Source: Lachnospiraceae bacterium (GTDB taxonomy: Bacteria > Bacillota > Clostridia > Lachnospirales > Lachnospiraceae). From it: a DNA stretch of 64,000 nucleotides. The stretch lies in contig JAIKZQ010000021.1 of the NCBI GenBank assembly GCA_024682075.1, positions 48,719 to 112,718 on the forward strand, written 5' to 3'. The position numbers were made by a program, and so were the translations under genes. This document shows, one piece after another, positions 20,648-29,703 of the stretch (the stretch's first letter is position 1; each line of letters starts with the position of its first letter). Below the pieces are notes generated by a model. The model did not search any database, had not been told where the DNA came from, and was given only the letters and a program-made list of their open reading frames with translations.

Positions 20648-21699
20648 GAAACCTTCTCCTCCAAAACCGGCTCAGAAACCGGAAACACCAGTACTTTTTC
20701 CTGTCTGAGGAAGCTTATCGCTTCCTTGATGATGCGTTCGCTTCCGTTGATCACAACATAAAGACTTCCTATGGGTCTGTTGCTTACAAATTCTATGGAT
20801 CCGAATATTATGCTCACGTCCAGGTCGAACTTTCTGACCAGATCCGCTATGTAAGGCTTGTTAGCATTATCTCCGCGGAATATCAGGTGATAAGCCCTGT
20901 CTCCGTTCAGGAACTTATCCTGAAGTTCTTTTTGTGTCAGCAGCCTGCTGATCTCATCATTGTTAAATACCGTCTCCACGAACCTTTTCGTTATGTCCTT
21001 TTCAGGCTCCGAAAAGATCTTGTAGCTGTCACCCTGCTCGACCACCTGTCCGTCTTCCATGACCGCAACAGTCTCACATATATCCCTGATCACCGACATC
21101 TGATGAGTTATGATCACGATGGTAAGATTCAGTTTCTTATTGAGTCTCGCCAGAAGCTGCAGTATCGAAGCAGTAGTCTGCGGATCAAGTGCCGATGTCG
21201 CCTCGTCACAAAGAAGTATCTTCGGATCTGCAGCAAGTGCTCTTGCTATTGCGACTCTCTGCTTCTGCCCTCCGGAAAGCTGTGACGGATATGCCTTCGC
21301 TTTGTCGGAAAGATCAACAAGTTCAAGCAGTTCGGTAACTCTTTCTTCTATCTCTTTCTTTTTCTTCTTCTGATAGACGAGGGGAAAGGCCACGTTTTCG
21401 AATACGGTCTTTCCTTTCAGGAGATTGAAGTGCTGAAATATCATGCCAATCTTCTGTCTTTTCTTTTCGAGTTCTCCGGTGCTCAGATCCATCAGGTTCT
21501 CTCCGTCTACAATGACTTCACCGGAATCAGGTTTTTCCAGCAGATTGATGGTCCTGATAAGTGTACTCTTGCCTGCACCGCTGTAACCGATCACTCCGAA
21601 GATGCTTCCCTCGGGGATATCCAGCGATACGTCTCTAAGCGCCTCCACATCGCCTCCTGCTGTATGGAATGTTTTATTCAGATGCTGTAACTTGATCAT
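20644..21699 (-). CDS. metN: MetN-type ABC transporter ATPase with NIL domain
   Basis: Energises methionine-family uptake. Visible are Walker A GYSGAGKSTLIR, signature LSGGQKQRVAIARAL, Walker B ILLCDEATSALD and a C-terminal NIL domain (last about 80 residues, ending in PVSEPVLEEKVS) that in MetN binds substrate and mediates trans-inhibition. I start it at the ATG 21699-21697 (MIKLQHLNKTF, 351 residues) because GGAGAT stands about six bases upstream. The frame is open to 21795, but the extra 32 residues do not look like MetN. It follows yezD by about 104 bp. Confidence 0.93.
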   Translation of the reverse strand: MIKLQHLNKTFHTAGGDVEALRDVSLDIPEGSIFGVIGYSGAGKSTLIRTINLLEKPDSGEVIVDGENLMDLSTGELEKKRQKIGMIFQHFNLLKGKTVFENVAFPLVYQKKKKKEIEERVTELLELVDLSDKAKAYPSQLSGGQKQRVAIARALAADPKILLCDEATSALDPQTTASILQLLARLNKKLNLTIVIITHQMSVIRDICETVAVMEDGQVVEQGDSYKIFSEPEKDITKRFVETVFNNDEISRLLTQKELQDKFLNGDRAYHLIFRGDNANKPYIADLVRKFDLDVSIIFGSIEFVSNRPIGSLYVVINGSERIIKEAISFLRQEKVLVFPVSEPVLEEKVS

Positions 21700-21803
21700 T
21701 TTTATCTCCGTTTTGATATAAAGAGGGAGGCTGCGGGATACAGGGCGAATGAAACCCTTATCCGCACAACCTCCGGTGTTCCGGTCAGTATGCATGTCTG
21801 ATC

Positions 21804-22007
21804 CTATAACCTGTGCTTCTCGGTCTTGTCCATCTGGATGATCCTTCCATCCTGAACTATTACAGTGATGGTACCGTAGCGCATTCCTTTAAGCAGATCG
21901 TTGAATTTGCTTATGTTTTCTTCGGTGAGTTCGGGAGAACCTGACATATGTACGGAATTGACATTATTTCTGCCTGCCTTGTCCTGCATGTCTGACATTC
22001 CTGCCAT
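21804..22007 (-). CDS. yezD: YezD-like small protein (DUF2292)
   Basis: A 67-residue protein whose C-terminal half (GTITVIVQDGRIIQMDKTEK) matches DUF2292/YezD, a small beta-rich family often found beside sulfur assimilation genes in Firmicutes. Its biochemical role is unknown. The first 25 residues are hydrophilic and variable. AAGGAGGA is eight bases before the ATG. It appears to be the first gene of the metNIQ-M20-nif-like operon, and is a useful marker that the operon belongs to sulfur metabolism rather than nitrogen fixation. Confidence 0.8.
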   Translation of the reverse strand: MAGMSDMQDKAGRNNVNSVHMSGSPELTEENISKFNDLLKGMRYGTITVIVQDGRIIQMDKTEKHRL

Positions 22008-22130
22008 ATTTCATTCCTCCTTTCAAATCATTTTGTACTGTAAGCTTTCGCAGTTGTTTATCGTTAAGGCTGTTTACGTTTTCGCTTGCATCCTTTCGAT
22101 TAACTGATTCTATGACAGGGATACTTTTTT

Positions 22131-22174
22131 GTATAATCTATAAATGTTATCTAAGGTTATAGGCTGAGGCTATA
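22131..22174 (-). promoter_or_regulatory. Candidate LysR-type operator and activator-dependent promoter upstream of yezD
   Basis: TATAG-N7-CTATA at 22158-22174 is a dyad of the LTTR T-N11-A kind. Next to it GTTAT-N5-GTTAT (22146-22160) is a direct repeat. On the minus strand TTATAC (22136-22131) could be a -10 box with no recognisable -35, as in activated promoters. The LysR gene immediately upstream (22286-23212) is the obvious candidate regulator. The leader would be about 115 nt. Confidence 0.4.
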
Positions 22175-22185
22175 GCGCAAAGAAA

Positions 22186-22250
22186 GGGTGAACGCGGGGA
22201 CGGTTCCGTCGTTCACATTGTAAACTTCGGAACCGTCCCCGCGCTCACCC
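22186..22250. repeat. Palindromic GTGAACGCGGGGACGGTTCCG repeat element
   Basis: Arms 22186-22208 and 22228-22250 pair with one mismatch around an inner GTTCAC/GTAAAC stem. This copy is a GC-variant of the family (GCGGGGACGG instead of GAGGGACGG). It lies 35 bp after the lysR stop and just upstream of the yezD regulatory region, and could terminate lysR transcription. Confidence 0.85.
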
Positions 22251-22285
22251 CCGTTTCAGGAGATGTCAGTTTGAATTTATTATTT

Positions 22286-23212
22286 TCAGATCAGGACCTT
22301 GTCCTTGTATTTAAGAATCTCCTCGATGTACTTTTGGCCGATCTTGCTGATGATCGAATTCTTTCTTGATATGTAGCCTATCGTCATCTTCTCATCGGTG
22401 TCCAGTTTCAATGCACAGTAGTCTTTGCCGTTCAGTTCCTCGCAAAGTATTCCGCTGCAGAGAGTGTAGCCGTTAACGCCCTTGCACAGATTGAGCATCG
22501 TGGCACGGTCGTTTGCCCTGATGATCTGTTTGTACTGGTGAGTGCTCATTACCTCTTCGGCATAATAAGCCGAGTTGAATTCACCCTGGTCGAAAGCAAG
22601 GCAGGGATAATCATCCAGTTCATCAAATGTGACCGGATCACCCGTCTTGAGCTTTTCTTTTGCGAGCGGGTTCTTTTTGCTGATATATACGTAGATGCCA
22701 CATTCAAAAAGAGGTGTGAATTCCAGTCCCGATTCTGCGAACACCTTCTCAAGTACTCTTCTGTTGAAATCATTCAGGTAAAGGACGCCAAGTTCGCTTT
22801 TTTGATTCCTTACATTTGAGATGACTTCATGTGTCTTGGTCTCATGTGCCTCGAATTCATACTTTTCAAATCCGTAGAAATTGACCAGCTCAATGAATGC
22901 ATTTATCGCAAAAGAGTAATGCTGCATGGAAACGCTGAACTGCCTCTTGATGCCCGTCTTGGAAATATACTTGGCATCAAGTATGTCATACTGCTCAACG
23001 ACGGACCTGGCATATCCGAGAAACTCCGCACCCTTTACGGTAAGTGCGACTCCGTTCTTGGACCTGACAAAGATGTCAAAACCGATCTCGTCCTCAAGTG
23101 CATGGATTGCGCCTGTAAGTGAAGGCTGCGATATGAAAAGCTTCTTGGCGGCATCATTCATGGAATTTTCGCGTGATACCGCTATGGCGTATTTTAATTG
23201 GTTAAGTGTCAT
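22286..23212 (-). CDS. LysR family transcriptional regulator
   Basis: A 308-residue LTTR with an N-terminal winged helix-turn-helix (MTLNQLKYAIAVSRE, SMNDAAKKLFISQPSLTGAI) and a periplasmic-binding-protein-like effector domain from about residue 90. Relatives such as CysB, YtlI and CmbR sense sulfur metabolites. I choose the ATG at 23212, with AGGG nine bases upstream, over the one at 23218, whose spacing is too short. It is transcribed in the same direction as, and directly upstream of, the yezD-metNIQ-nif-like operon, so it is the likely regulator. The inducer is unknown. Confidence 0.88.
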   Translation of the reverse strand: MTLNQLKYAIAVSRENSMNDAAKKLFISQPSLTGAIHALEDEIGFDIFVRSKNGVALTVKGAEFLGYARSVVEQYDILDAKYISKTGIKRQFSVSMQHYSFAINAFIELVNFYGFEKYEFEAHETKTHEVISNVRNQKSELGVLYLNDFNRRVLEKVFAESGLEFTPLFECGIYVYISKKNPLAKEKLKTGDPVTFDELDDYPCLAFDQGEFNSAYYAEEVMSTHQYKQIIRANDRATMLNLCKGVNGYTLCSGILCEELNGKDYCALKLDTDEKMTIGYISRKNSIISKIGQKYIEEILKYKDKVLI

Positions 23213-23306
23213 GATCATCTACCCTGCTGTCGGAAAATTTTTTTAATAATACAACGAGTTAAGATTTTTGACTACTTATTTCTTTTTGAAGCCGGGGAAC
23301 GAAACA

Positions 23307-23380
23307 GGGGACGGTGAACGGAGGGACGGTTCCGAAGTTCACATAGTGAACAACGGAACCGTCCCTCCGTTCACCGTCCC
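23307..23380. repeat. Long perfect palindrome of the GTGAACGG/GGGACGGTTCC family
   Basis: Perfect 27-bp arms (23308-23334 and 23354-23380) match those at 12678-12750. The central AAGTTCACATAGTGAACAA is the reverse complement of the 12.7-kb centre, so the two elements are the same sequence in opposite orientation. It lies 15 bp after the stop of the Wzt-like gene. Confidence 0.9.
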
Positions 23381-23395
23381 TTTATGCACCTCGTT

Positions 23396-24634
23396 TTATT
23401 TAGTTACCATAACTTCCGTATCGCTGTCGAAGAATCCTACAGTGTCCGAATCTGAGATGACATTGATTCCCAGTATGTCATAGAGTCTGTGGTATACCTT
23501 GAAGTCACTTCCCTCGTATCCAGTGCATCCGAGTGAGATCAGGTAATCTCCGCCCTGAAGCATCATCTTCTGTCTGAAGGTAATCTCAAATATCTCACCG
23601 GCTTTTGCATCGCCGGTAAAAGACTTCGATACCAGCGAATTGGTCCCGGTTATCTCCACGCCCTTCACATTCTTGACAGAGCAGGCAAATATCGGTGCGG
23701 GTACATCTTCATTGAACTTAACCTTCATATGAACGGTATATTCGGTACCCTTTACTATCGCGGATGTCTTCTTGCCGTTTTCATCCGTCAGGTAATAATC
23801 CGTGATCTTAGCTTTTCCGTTGCCGTATTCGAGAGTGTCATTCTCGCCGGTCTCGACTATCTCGGTCTTGCCCTCTTCAGCCTCGCCTGCAAGGATCTGC
23901 TTATACTTATCGATCATCTCCTTGGGGCTTCCGCTTCCGAGCATCTCGCCCTTATTGAGAAGATAGACCCTGTCGCAGTATCTGGATATCGAGCTCAGGT
24001 CATGGCTTACGAATAAAATGGTCTTGCCCTGCGACTTGAATTCCTCGAACTTCCTGTAGCACTTGGCCTGGAAAAATACATCACCGACGCTCAGGGCTTC
24101 ATCAACTATCAGTATCTCGGGATCTATATTGATTGAAACCGCGAAAGCAAGTCTTACGAACATTCCGCTTGAATAAGTCTTGCAGGGCTGATGAACATAT
24201 TCACCGATATCCGCAAAATCAAGTATATCTCCGATCCTTGCATCTATCTCTTCCTTGGAAAATCCCATCATCGTTCCGTTAAGATAGATATTCTCAATGC
24301 CGTTATAATCCATGTTAAAACCGGCACCAAGTTCAAGGAGTGCTGAGATCCTTCCGTTTACCTCGACTGTTCCCGACGTGGGTGTCAGGACACCGGTGAG
24401 GATCTTGAGGAGCGTGGACTTGCCGGAACCGTTCGTTCCGATGATGCCCACGGTCTCACCTTTCTTTACACTGAAATCAACGCCGTTAAGGGCATAGTGA
24501 TACTTAAAGCGCTTGTTCTTGCCGGATAGTCCGAATGCATCAAGCATGCGGTCACGGTTACGCTCATACAGTTTGTATCTCTTTTCTATTTTCTCAGCCT
24601 TTACGGCAAATTCTTCTTTCATATTTCCTATCAT
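23396..24634 (-). CDS. Wzt/TagH-type polysaccharide ABC exporter ATPase with C-terminal carbohydrate-binding domain
   Basis: Drives export of an undecaprenyl-linked glycan with the permease encoded upstream. The N-terminal ATPase has Walker A GTNGSGKSTLLKI, signature YSSGMFVRLAF and Walker B ILIVDEALSVGD. From about residue 270 a beta-sandwich Wzt-C-like domain (KITDYYLTDENGK, VHMKVKFNEDVPAP, GCTGYEGSDFKVY) should recognise the glycan end. Length 412. A second ATG four codons in (MKEEFAVK) has a nearer AGGA and may be the real start. The C-terminal domain suggests a capped or specific polymer rather than plain teichoic acid. Confidence 0.92.
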   Translation of the reverse strand: MIGNMKEEFAVKAEKIEKRYKLYERNRDRMLDAFGLSGKNKRFKYHYALNGVDFSVKKGETVGIIGTNGSGKSTLLKILTGVLTPTSGTVEVNGRISALLELGAGFNMDYNGIENIYLNGTMMGFSKEEIDARIGDILDFADIGEYVHQPCKTYSSGMFVRLAFAVSINIDPEILIVDEALSVGDVFFQAKCYRKFEEFKSQGKTILFVSHDLSSISRYCDRVYLLNKGEMLGSGSPKEMIDKYKQILAGEAEEGKTEIVETGENDTLEYGNGKAKITDYYLTDENGKKTSAIVKGTEYTVHMKVKFNEDVPAPIFACSVKNVKGVEITGTNSLVSKSFTGDAKAGEIFEITFRQKMMLQGGDYLISLGCTGYEGSDFKVYHRLYDILGINVISDSDTVGFFDSDTEVMVTK

Positions 24635-24703
24635 CAGACATAACCGAGCTCAGCATGATCTTCACGGCTATGTGCATTCGTTAATAGCCTGTCCATGGCA
24701 CCA

Positions 24704-25702
24704 TTACAGCACATCCGCAAAATGAGGCTTCAGTCTCTTGTACACCACGGCACCGATTCCGAAGAGCAGCGCACATACCACCCAGAAATAAACCGTCGAG
24801 AAGAAATTCTCGAAGAACCATACGCCTCCATAGATTGATTCGCGGTATCCGTTCACGATATAAATGACGGGATTAAGCTTTAAGATTCCGAGTATGACAG
24901 GATCCGATATCTGACTGAGATCCCACATGATGGGTGTTGCCCATACGAAAATCTGAAGGAGCACGGTTATCAGCTGTCCGAGGTCTCTTACAAAGACAAC
25001 GAGTGAGCACGTCGTGTAGCACAGCCCGAGTGCCAGCACAAATGTGCAGGCGGTGTAGTACAGAACCTGTATCCAGTAAACGCTGGGAAGATATCCGCAC
25101 AAGACAGCGGTTATCATGAGAAGCACAATGAAAAATGCGTGTGTGAGAAGTGCAGCAACGACCTTGATGATGGGAAGGACACTTATCTTGAACACGACCT
25201 TCTTCACCAGGTAACTGTACTCAAGAAGCGCATTGGTTCCGGTAGAGAGTGCCTCACTGAAGAAGAACCAGGGAACCATTCCGCAGGTAAGGAAAAGAAC
25301 AAATGGAACGTCCGAACCGCTGCTCCTTGCACCCTTCATGATCGTGCCGAACACAAAATAGTAAAGACCGATCGTGACAAGCGGCTGAATGAAAGCCCAG
25401 ATGACGCCCATGTACGATGCGGCATAACGCCTCTTGAAATCATTGCCCGCAAGCTTTATTATCAGCCTTCTGTTCTGCCAAATCTCAACCGGCAAAGTGA
25501 CGATCTTGTCATATTTAAGCACAAAAAAGAATGAAGATACCACAATGATGGAAAGAGAGATTATCTTCTTCATTAGTTCCATCTGTGGATCCGCACCCGG
25601 ATCGGTATTGACGTGCAATACGACGCCTGCTGCGATCACTGCGAAAACGAGCAGCACTGCCGCTATTATTATCTTTTTTCTTTTGATGGCTGTAGATACC
25701 AT
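24704..25702 (-). CDS. Wzm/TagG-type polysaccharide ABC exporter permease
   Basis: An ABC-2 family permease of 332 residues partnering the ATPase at 23396-24634. Two N-terminal helices (about 9-30 and 44-62) form an extension before the usual six-helix core. Core motifs include RRYAASYMGVIWAFIQPLVT and WATPIMWDLSQI, typical for O-antigen and teichoic acid exporters. It lies 69 bp upstream of the ATPase gene. The two-helix extension is longer than in classical Wzm and is worth noting. Confidence 0.92.
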   Translation of the reverse strand: MVSTAIKRKKIIIAAVLLVFAVIAAGVVLHVNTDPGADPQMELMKKIISLSIIVVSSFFFVLKYDKIVTLPVEIWQNRRLIIKLAGNDFKRRYAASYMGVIWAFIQPLVTIGLYYFVFGTIMKGARSSGSDVPFVLFLTCGMVPWFFFSEALSTGTNALLEYSYLVKKVVFKISVLPIIKVVAALLTHAFFIVLLMITAVLCGYLPSVYWIQVLYYTACTFVLALGLCYTTCSLVVFVRDLGQLITVLLQIFVWATPIMWDLSQISDPVILGILKLNPVIYIVNGYRESIYGGVWFFENFFSTVYFWVVCALLFGIGAVVYKRLKPHFADVL

Positions 25703-25754
25703 TTATAAAGAATTCTCCTGACGTTCCGCAAAAGCCGGAGCTGTAACGTTATGC

Positions 25755-26315
25755 TCAGATAAAGTCCTTGAACTGCTCCGAAAAAGGAGCCCACACCTTG
25801 TCCCTTTCGGAGAAGGTAAGTTCCATGTCGTCCGCTATCGGCCATTCAACGCCGATCGCAGGATCGTTGTACATGATGCCGCCCTCATCTCCGGGAGTGT
25901 AGAAGTCACTGCACTTATAGCAGAACTCGGCATATTCGGACATCACAAGGAAACCGTGTGCAAAGCCTGCAGGAACATAGAACTGCTTCTTGTTTTCCTC
26001 GGAAAGAAGGACGCCGTGCCACTTTCCGAAAGTGGGTGAGCCTTTTCTGAGATCCACGGCAACGTCGAATACTTCTCCCTTAATAGCCCTTACAAGCTTG
26101 GTCTGAGGGTGATTTATCTGAAAATGAAGTCCTCTTAAAACACCCCTTTTGGACGCGGACTGATTATCCTGCACGAAGACAGTGTCAATCCCGGCCTCCA
26201 TAAAATCATTCAGATTATAAGTCTCCATGAAATATCCTCTGCTGTCTCCGTGAACAGCGGGGGTTATGATCTTAAGTCCTTCGATATCACATGTTTCAAC
26301 AGTTATCTGTCCCAT
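25755..26315 (-). CDS. rfbC: dTDP-4-dehydrorhamnose 3,5-epimerase
   Basis: Epimerises dTDP-4-keto-6-deoxyglucose at C3 and C5 on the way to dTDP-L-rhamnose. The 186-residue cupin has HGDSRGYFMETYN, FVQDNQSASKRGVLRGLHFQ with the catalytic His, VAVDLRKGSPTFG and FYVPAGFAHGF. It is encoded 15 bp after a GH25 gene and with rfbA and rfbB in one minus-strand run. rfbD, the final reductase, is not in the window. Confidence 0.95.
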   Translation of the reverse strand: MGQITVETCDIEGLKIITPAVHGDSRGYFMETYNLNDFMEAGIDTVFVQDNQSASKRGVLRGLHFQINHPQTKLVRAIKGEVFDVAVDLRKGSPTFGKWHGVLLSEENKKQFYVPAGFAHGFLVMSEYAEFCYKCSDFYTPGDEGGIMYNDPAIGVEWPIADDMELTFSERDKVWAPFSEQFKDFI

Positions 26316-26330
26316 TTCAGTTCTCCTGTA

Positions 26331-27626
26331 TCAATAATACATTATGTCAAAATCAACGTTTCCGCTGATACCGTCCACATGTCCCCTTGATGTGTACTGC
26401 CACATCGAATAATATCCGTTGTAAAGCGGTGCGCTCCTGTATTCGGCGAGCCACACGTTATATCTGTCCAGGCGTGAGGCATCGATGTTATTCGCAAGCC
26501 AGTATCTGCACGCATATACTCCGCCCTGCTGTCCGGCATTCTCCAGCGTCCTGCAAAACGCCTCACATACGGTAGTCCTGGTCTCGACATCTATGAGGTC
26601 GCCTCTTCCGCCGTTCGACCCCTCTACATCGAGATAGATCGGAAGTTCCAGATCATAAGGCGCACACATCTCCATCACCGCTGAGGCCTCTTCAACAGCC
26701 TCCGTCTCATTTATGGCCTGTGTGACAAAATACACTCCTACTTTAAGTCCCGCGCGCAGTGCGCCAGAGACATTTGCGTCAAAATATGTATCTCTTACTA
26801 TCGCTCCGGTCACGGAACCTCTGTATCCGGCTCTTACGATGACGAACTCTATTCCGGATTCCCTGACCTTGTCCCAGTCGATATCTCCCTGCCAGCTCGA
26901 AACATCGATGCCGGCCATGTGATCGTTTCCGCCTGCCTGAAGAGTGACGATCTCGGTCCTGTCCGAATCCTCGATCGCATCATCCTTGTTTGCCGTATCC
27001 TCGATCGCGGCATTTATCTCCTCTTCGGTTTTGATCAGCACTGAGATGTCTGCTATCGGTATATACTCGATGCTTTCCTTCACCGTGACTCTGGTAGAAT
27101 GAAGCGGAACTCTGTAACCTTCAACCGGTTCAAGAGTGACATCATAATCACCGGCAGTAAGCGTTCCCGCATATATGATCCCATCCTGGTCCAGATCGCG
27201 GTACCTGGTAGTGACATCGGATGAATCCACAAGTCTTATGTTGAAAGGAACCCCTGTCACAAGCTCACCGTTTACGTCCAGCACCAGGACTCTCAGATCC
27301 TTTTCAACACTTGTTACCATCAGTGAAAGATTACCTGACTGATCCAGTGCGGCAATGAATGCATCGCTGTGCTCTTCATCAAAGAACGTAGGATCGTTCA
27401 TGTACCCGTAAGGATCTCCGCCGATCAGATGTCCTCCGAGAGGAGTTGTGGCTGTCCCGTCCGCAGACTGTGCATCAGGCACCTGTGCCACGGGTGCGGG
27501 CTGGGGTGTCTGTCCCTGATCACCTCTCAGGATCCCGTCATTTGTGCACAAAATAACTATCAGTACTATTAAAAGTACTGCGCCCATGCTTCCGAGAATT
27601 GTCAGTAACCTGGACCTAGAGTCCAT
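26331..27626 (-). CDS. Membrane-anchored GH25 (lysozyme/muramidase-like) protein
   Basis: 431 residues: a short cytoplasmic tip, one transmembrane helix (about 8-27), a Pro/Gln linker, a beta-rich SpaA/transthyretin-like domain (about 100-200) and a GH25 domain (238-431). GH25 enzymes cut peptidoglycan between MurNAc and GlcNAc. Catalytic residues are present: Asp241 in GIDVSSWQG and Asp333/Glu335 in IYLDVEGS. It overlaps rfbA by 11 bp and has an AGAGGTGG ribosome site. A larger paralogue with the same SpaA-like plus GH25 order lies at 29704-32634 on the other side of rfbAB. A role in wall remodelling during polymer insertion is inferred. Confidence 0.9.
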   Translation of the reverse strand: MDSRSRLLTILGSMGAVLLIVLIVILCTNDGILRGDQGQTPQPAPVAQVPDAQSADGTATTPLGGHLIGGDPYGYMNDPTFFDEEHSDAFIAALDQSGNLSLMVTSVEKDLRVLVLDVNGELVTGVPFNIRLVDSSDVTTRYRDLDQDGIIYAGTLTAGDYDVTLEPVEGYRVPLHSTRVTVKESIEYIPIADISVLIKTEEEINAAIEDTANKDDAIEDSDRTEIVTLQAGGNDHMAGIDVSSWQGDIDWDKVRESGIEFVIVRAGYRGSVTGAIVRDTYFDANVSGALRAGLKVGVYFVTQAINETEAVEEASAVMEMCAPYDLELPIYLDVEGSNGGRGDLIDVETRTTVCEAFCRTLENAGQQGGVYACRYWLANNIDASRLDRYNVWLAEYRSAPLYNGYYSMWQYTSRGHVDGISGNVDFDIMYY

Positions 27627-28494
27627 TTGCCACCTCTTTTAAATACTGACCGTAAGCTGTCTTGCTGAGGGGCTCGGAAAGCTTAAGGAGCTGCTCCCTG
27701 TCAATGAAGCCTCTCTTGTATGCGATCTCCTCAATGCAGGACACATACAGTCCCTGGCGCTTCTGAAATGCCGCAACGAAATCCGCAGCATCAAGAAGGC
27801 CGGCGTGATTACCGGTATCGAGCCATGCAAAGCCTCTTCCGAGTGTCTCGACATGGAGCGTGCCGCGGTTTAAATACTCGTTATTGACAGATGTGATCTC
27901 AATCTCGCCTCTTGCCGAAGGCTTCACGTTTGCGGCGATCTCAACGACATCATTGTCATAAAAATACAGTCCGGGAACCGCATAGTTGCTCTTGGGCTTT
28001 TCGGGCTTTTCCTCGATGGATATTGCCTTGCCCTCAGAATCAAACTCGACGACTCCGTACTCCCTGGGATCTCTTACGTAGTATCCGAAGATCGTTGCAC
28101 CGGGCTCTGAGGATGTCCTGTCCGCAACGGCACGAAGCACCTTGGAAAAACTCTGTCCGTAGAAAATGTTGTCTCCGAGGACAAGTGCCACGGGATCGTT
28201 TCCGATGAACTGCCTGCCGACTATGAATGCATCGGCAAGTCCCCTGGGCTGATCCTGTATGGCATATGAAAAGCTCATTCCGAGCTGTTCTCCGGTTCCG
28301 AGGAGTTCCTCAAAAACAGGAAGATCTCTGGGTGTTGATATGATGAGCACCTCCCTGATCCCCGCGAGCATGAGCGTGGAGAGAGGATAATAGATCATGG
28401 GCTTGTCATAGACAGGCATGATCTGTTTTGAAATAGCCTTGGTAAGAGGATAAAGCCTTGTTCCACTTCCGCCTGCCAGTATAATTCCCTTCAT
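27616..28494 (-). CDS. rfbA: Glucose-1-phosphate thymidylyltransferase
   Basis: First step of dTDP-sugar synthesis: glucose-1-phosphate plus dTTP gives dTDP-glucose. The 292-residue sequence begins [18 protein letters not shown] with the nucleotide-binding loop, followed by [17 protein letters not shown] and [20 protein letters not shown], all diagnostic. The product is used by RfbB and, through it, by both RfbC and the WecE aminotransferase at 36 kb. It sits between rfbB and the GH25 gene in the same operon. Confidence 0.97.
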   Translation of the reverse strand: MKGIILAGGSGTRLYPLTKAISKQIMPVYDKPMIYYPLSTLMLAGIREVLIISTPRDLPVFEELLGTGEQLGMSFSYAIQDQPRGLADAFIVGRQFIGNDPVALVLGDNIFYGQSFSKVLRAVADRTSSEPGATIFGYYVRDPREYGVVEFDSEGKAISIEEKPEKPKSNYAVPGLYFYDNDVVEIAANVKPSARGEIEITSVNNEYLNRGTLHVETLGRGFAWLDTGNHAGLLDAADFVAAFQKRQGLYVSCIEEIAYKRGFIDREQLLKLSEPLSKTAYGQYLKEVANGL

Positions 28495-28533
28495 CTTGCA
28501 ATTCCTTTCTGTCTTTTCATTGTAAGAAAAACA

Positions 28534-29628
28534 TCAGATCTCTTTTCTTGATCCGTACATATTCTCGTAGTACTTCTGGTAATCTCCGCTGGTCACGCCT
28601 TCCATCCACTTCTGATTTTCGAAATACCACTTGATGGTCTTCCTGATACCTTCCTTGAACATTGTTTCAGGTTCCCAGCCTATCTCTGCCTTGATCTTGT
28701 CGGGAGCGATGGCATATCTTCTGTCATGTCCCTTGCGGTCCTCAACATAAGTGATGAGGTCCTCATTTATGTGAGCCTTTCTTTCATCGGAATCGGGAAG
28801 CTCTTCTTTCAGCACATCGAGAATGGTGTGGATGATCTCGATGTTCTGCTTCTCGTTATGTCCGCCGATGTTGTAGGTCTCAAACAGTCTTCCCTTTTCC
28901 TGAACCATGTCGATAGCCTTGGCGTGATCTTCAACATAGAGCCAGTCACGTACATTCTTGCCGTCGCCGTATACAGGAAGCTTCGCACCCTTAAGAGCAT
29001 TGTTGATCATAAGGGGGATGAGCTTTTCGGGGAACTGGTAAGGACCGTAGTTATTGGAGCAGTTCGTGATGTTTGCAGGGAAGTGATATGTATCCATATA
29101 TGCCCTAACAAGCATGTCGGAACTTGCCTTTGATGCAGAATAAGGGCTGTGAGGGCTGTAAGGAGTGGTCTCATAGAAGAATGCGTTCTCATCCTCAGGA
29201 AGTGAACCATAGACCTCATCAGTGGAAACATGAAGGAACTTCTTGCCCTCGGGATATGTTCCGTCTTCCTTCTCCCATGCATCACGCGCGCAGGCAAGCA
29301 TTATGCCGGTTCCGAGCACGTTGGTGCGGATGAAGGTCTCGGGATCCTTGATGCTGCGGTCCACGTGGGACTCTGCCGCAAAGTGCACAACTCTGTCGAT
29401 GTCGTTCTCGTCAAAGATCTTCTTGATGGCATCCTTGTCGGTGATGTCTGCCTTTACGAAAGTGTAATTATCTCTTCCCTCGATATCCTTGAGATTCTCA
29501 AGGTTTCCGGCATAAGTCAGCACATCGACATTGATGATGCGGATCTCACCCCCGTACTTCTTAAACATGTAGTGGATATAATTGGAACCGATAAATCCGG
29601 CGCCTCCTGTGACAAGATAAGTTCTCAT
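28534..29628 (-). CDS. rfbB: dTDP-glucose 4,6-dehydratase
   Basis: An extended SDR enzyme of 364 residues producing dTDP-4-keto-6-deoxyglucose. The NAD motif TGGAGFIGSNY, the HFAAESHVDRS segment, the catalytic STDEVYG and YSASKA (YxxxK), and NNYGPYQFPEKL are all visible. AAAGGAGATT stands before the ATG. It follows the large GH25 gene by 75 bp. Its product is a branch point: RfbC leads to rhamnose and WecE to a 4-amino-4,6-dideoxyhexose. Confidence 0.97.
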   Translation of the reverse strand: MRTYLVTGGAGFIGSNYIHYMFKKYGGEIRIINVDVLTYAGNLENLKDIEGRDNYTFVKADITDKDAIKKIFDENDIDRVVHFAAESHVDRSIKDPETFIRTNVLGTGIMLACARDAWEKEDGTYPEGKKFLHVSTDEVYGSLPEDENAFFYETTPYSPHSPYSASKASSDMLVRAYMDTYHFPANITNCSNNYGPYQFPEKLIPLMINNALKGAKLPVYGDGKNVRDWLYVEDHAKAIDMVQEKGRLFETYNIGGHNEKQNIEIIHTILDVLKEELPDSDERKAHINEDLITYVEDRKGHDRRYAIAPDKIKAEIGWEPETMFKEGIRKTIKWYFENQKWMEGVTSGDYQKYYENMYGSRKEI

Positions 29629-29703
29629 TTTAATCTCCTTTACAGATCACATGAAGTATGTGTGATTGCTGCTGCTTTGATGGTTACTGTATATCCCGGA
29701 TCC

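Noticed and set aside
22108..22137. Plus-strand promoter with TATAAT at 22132-22137
   Set aside because: No plus-strand gene follows; both flanking genes are on the minus strand, and the -35 candidates are poor.
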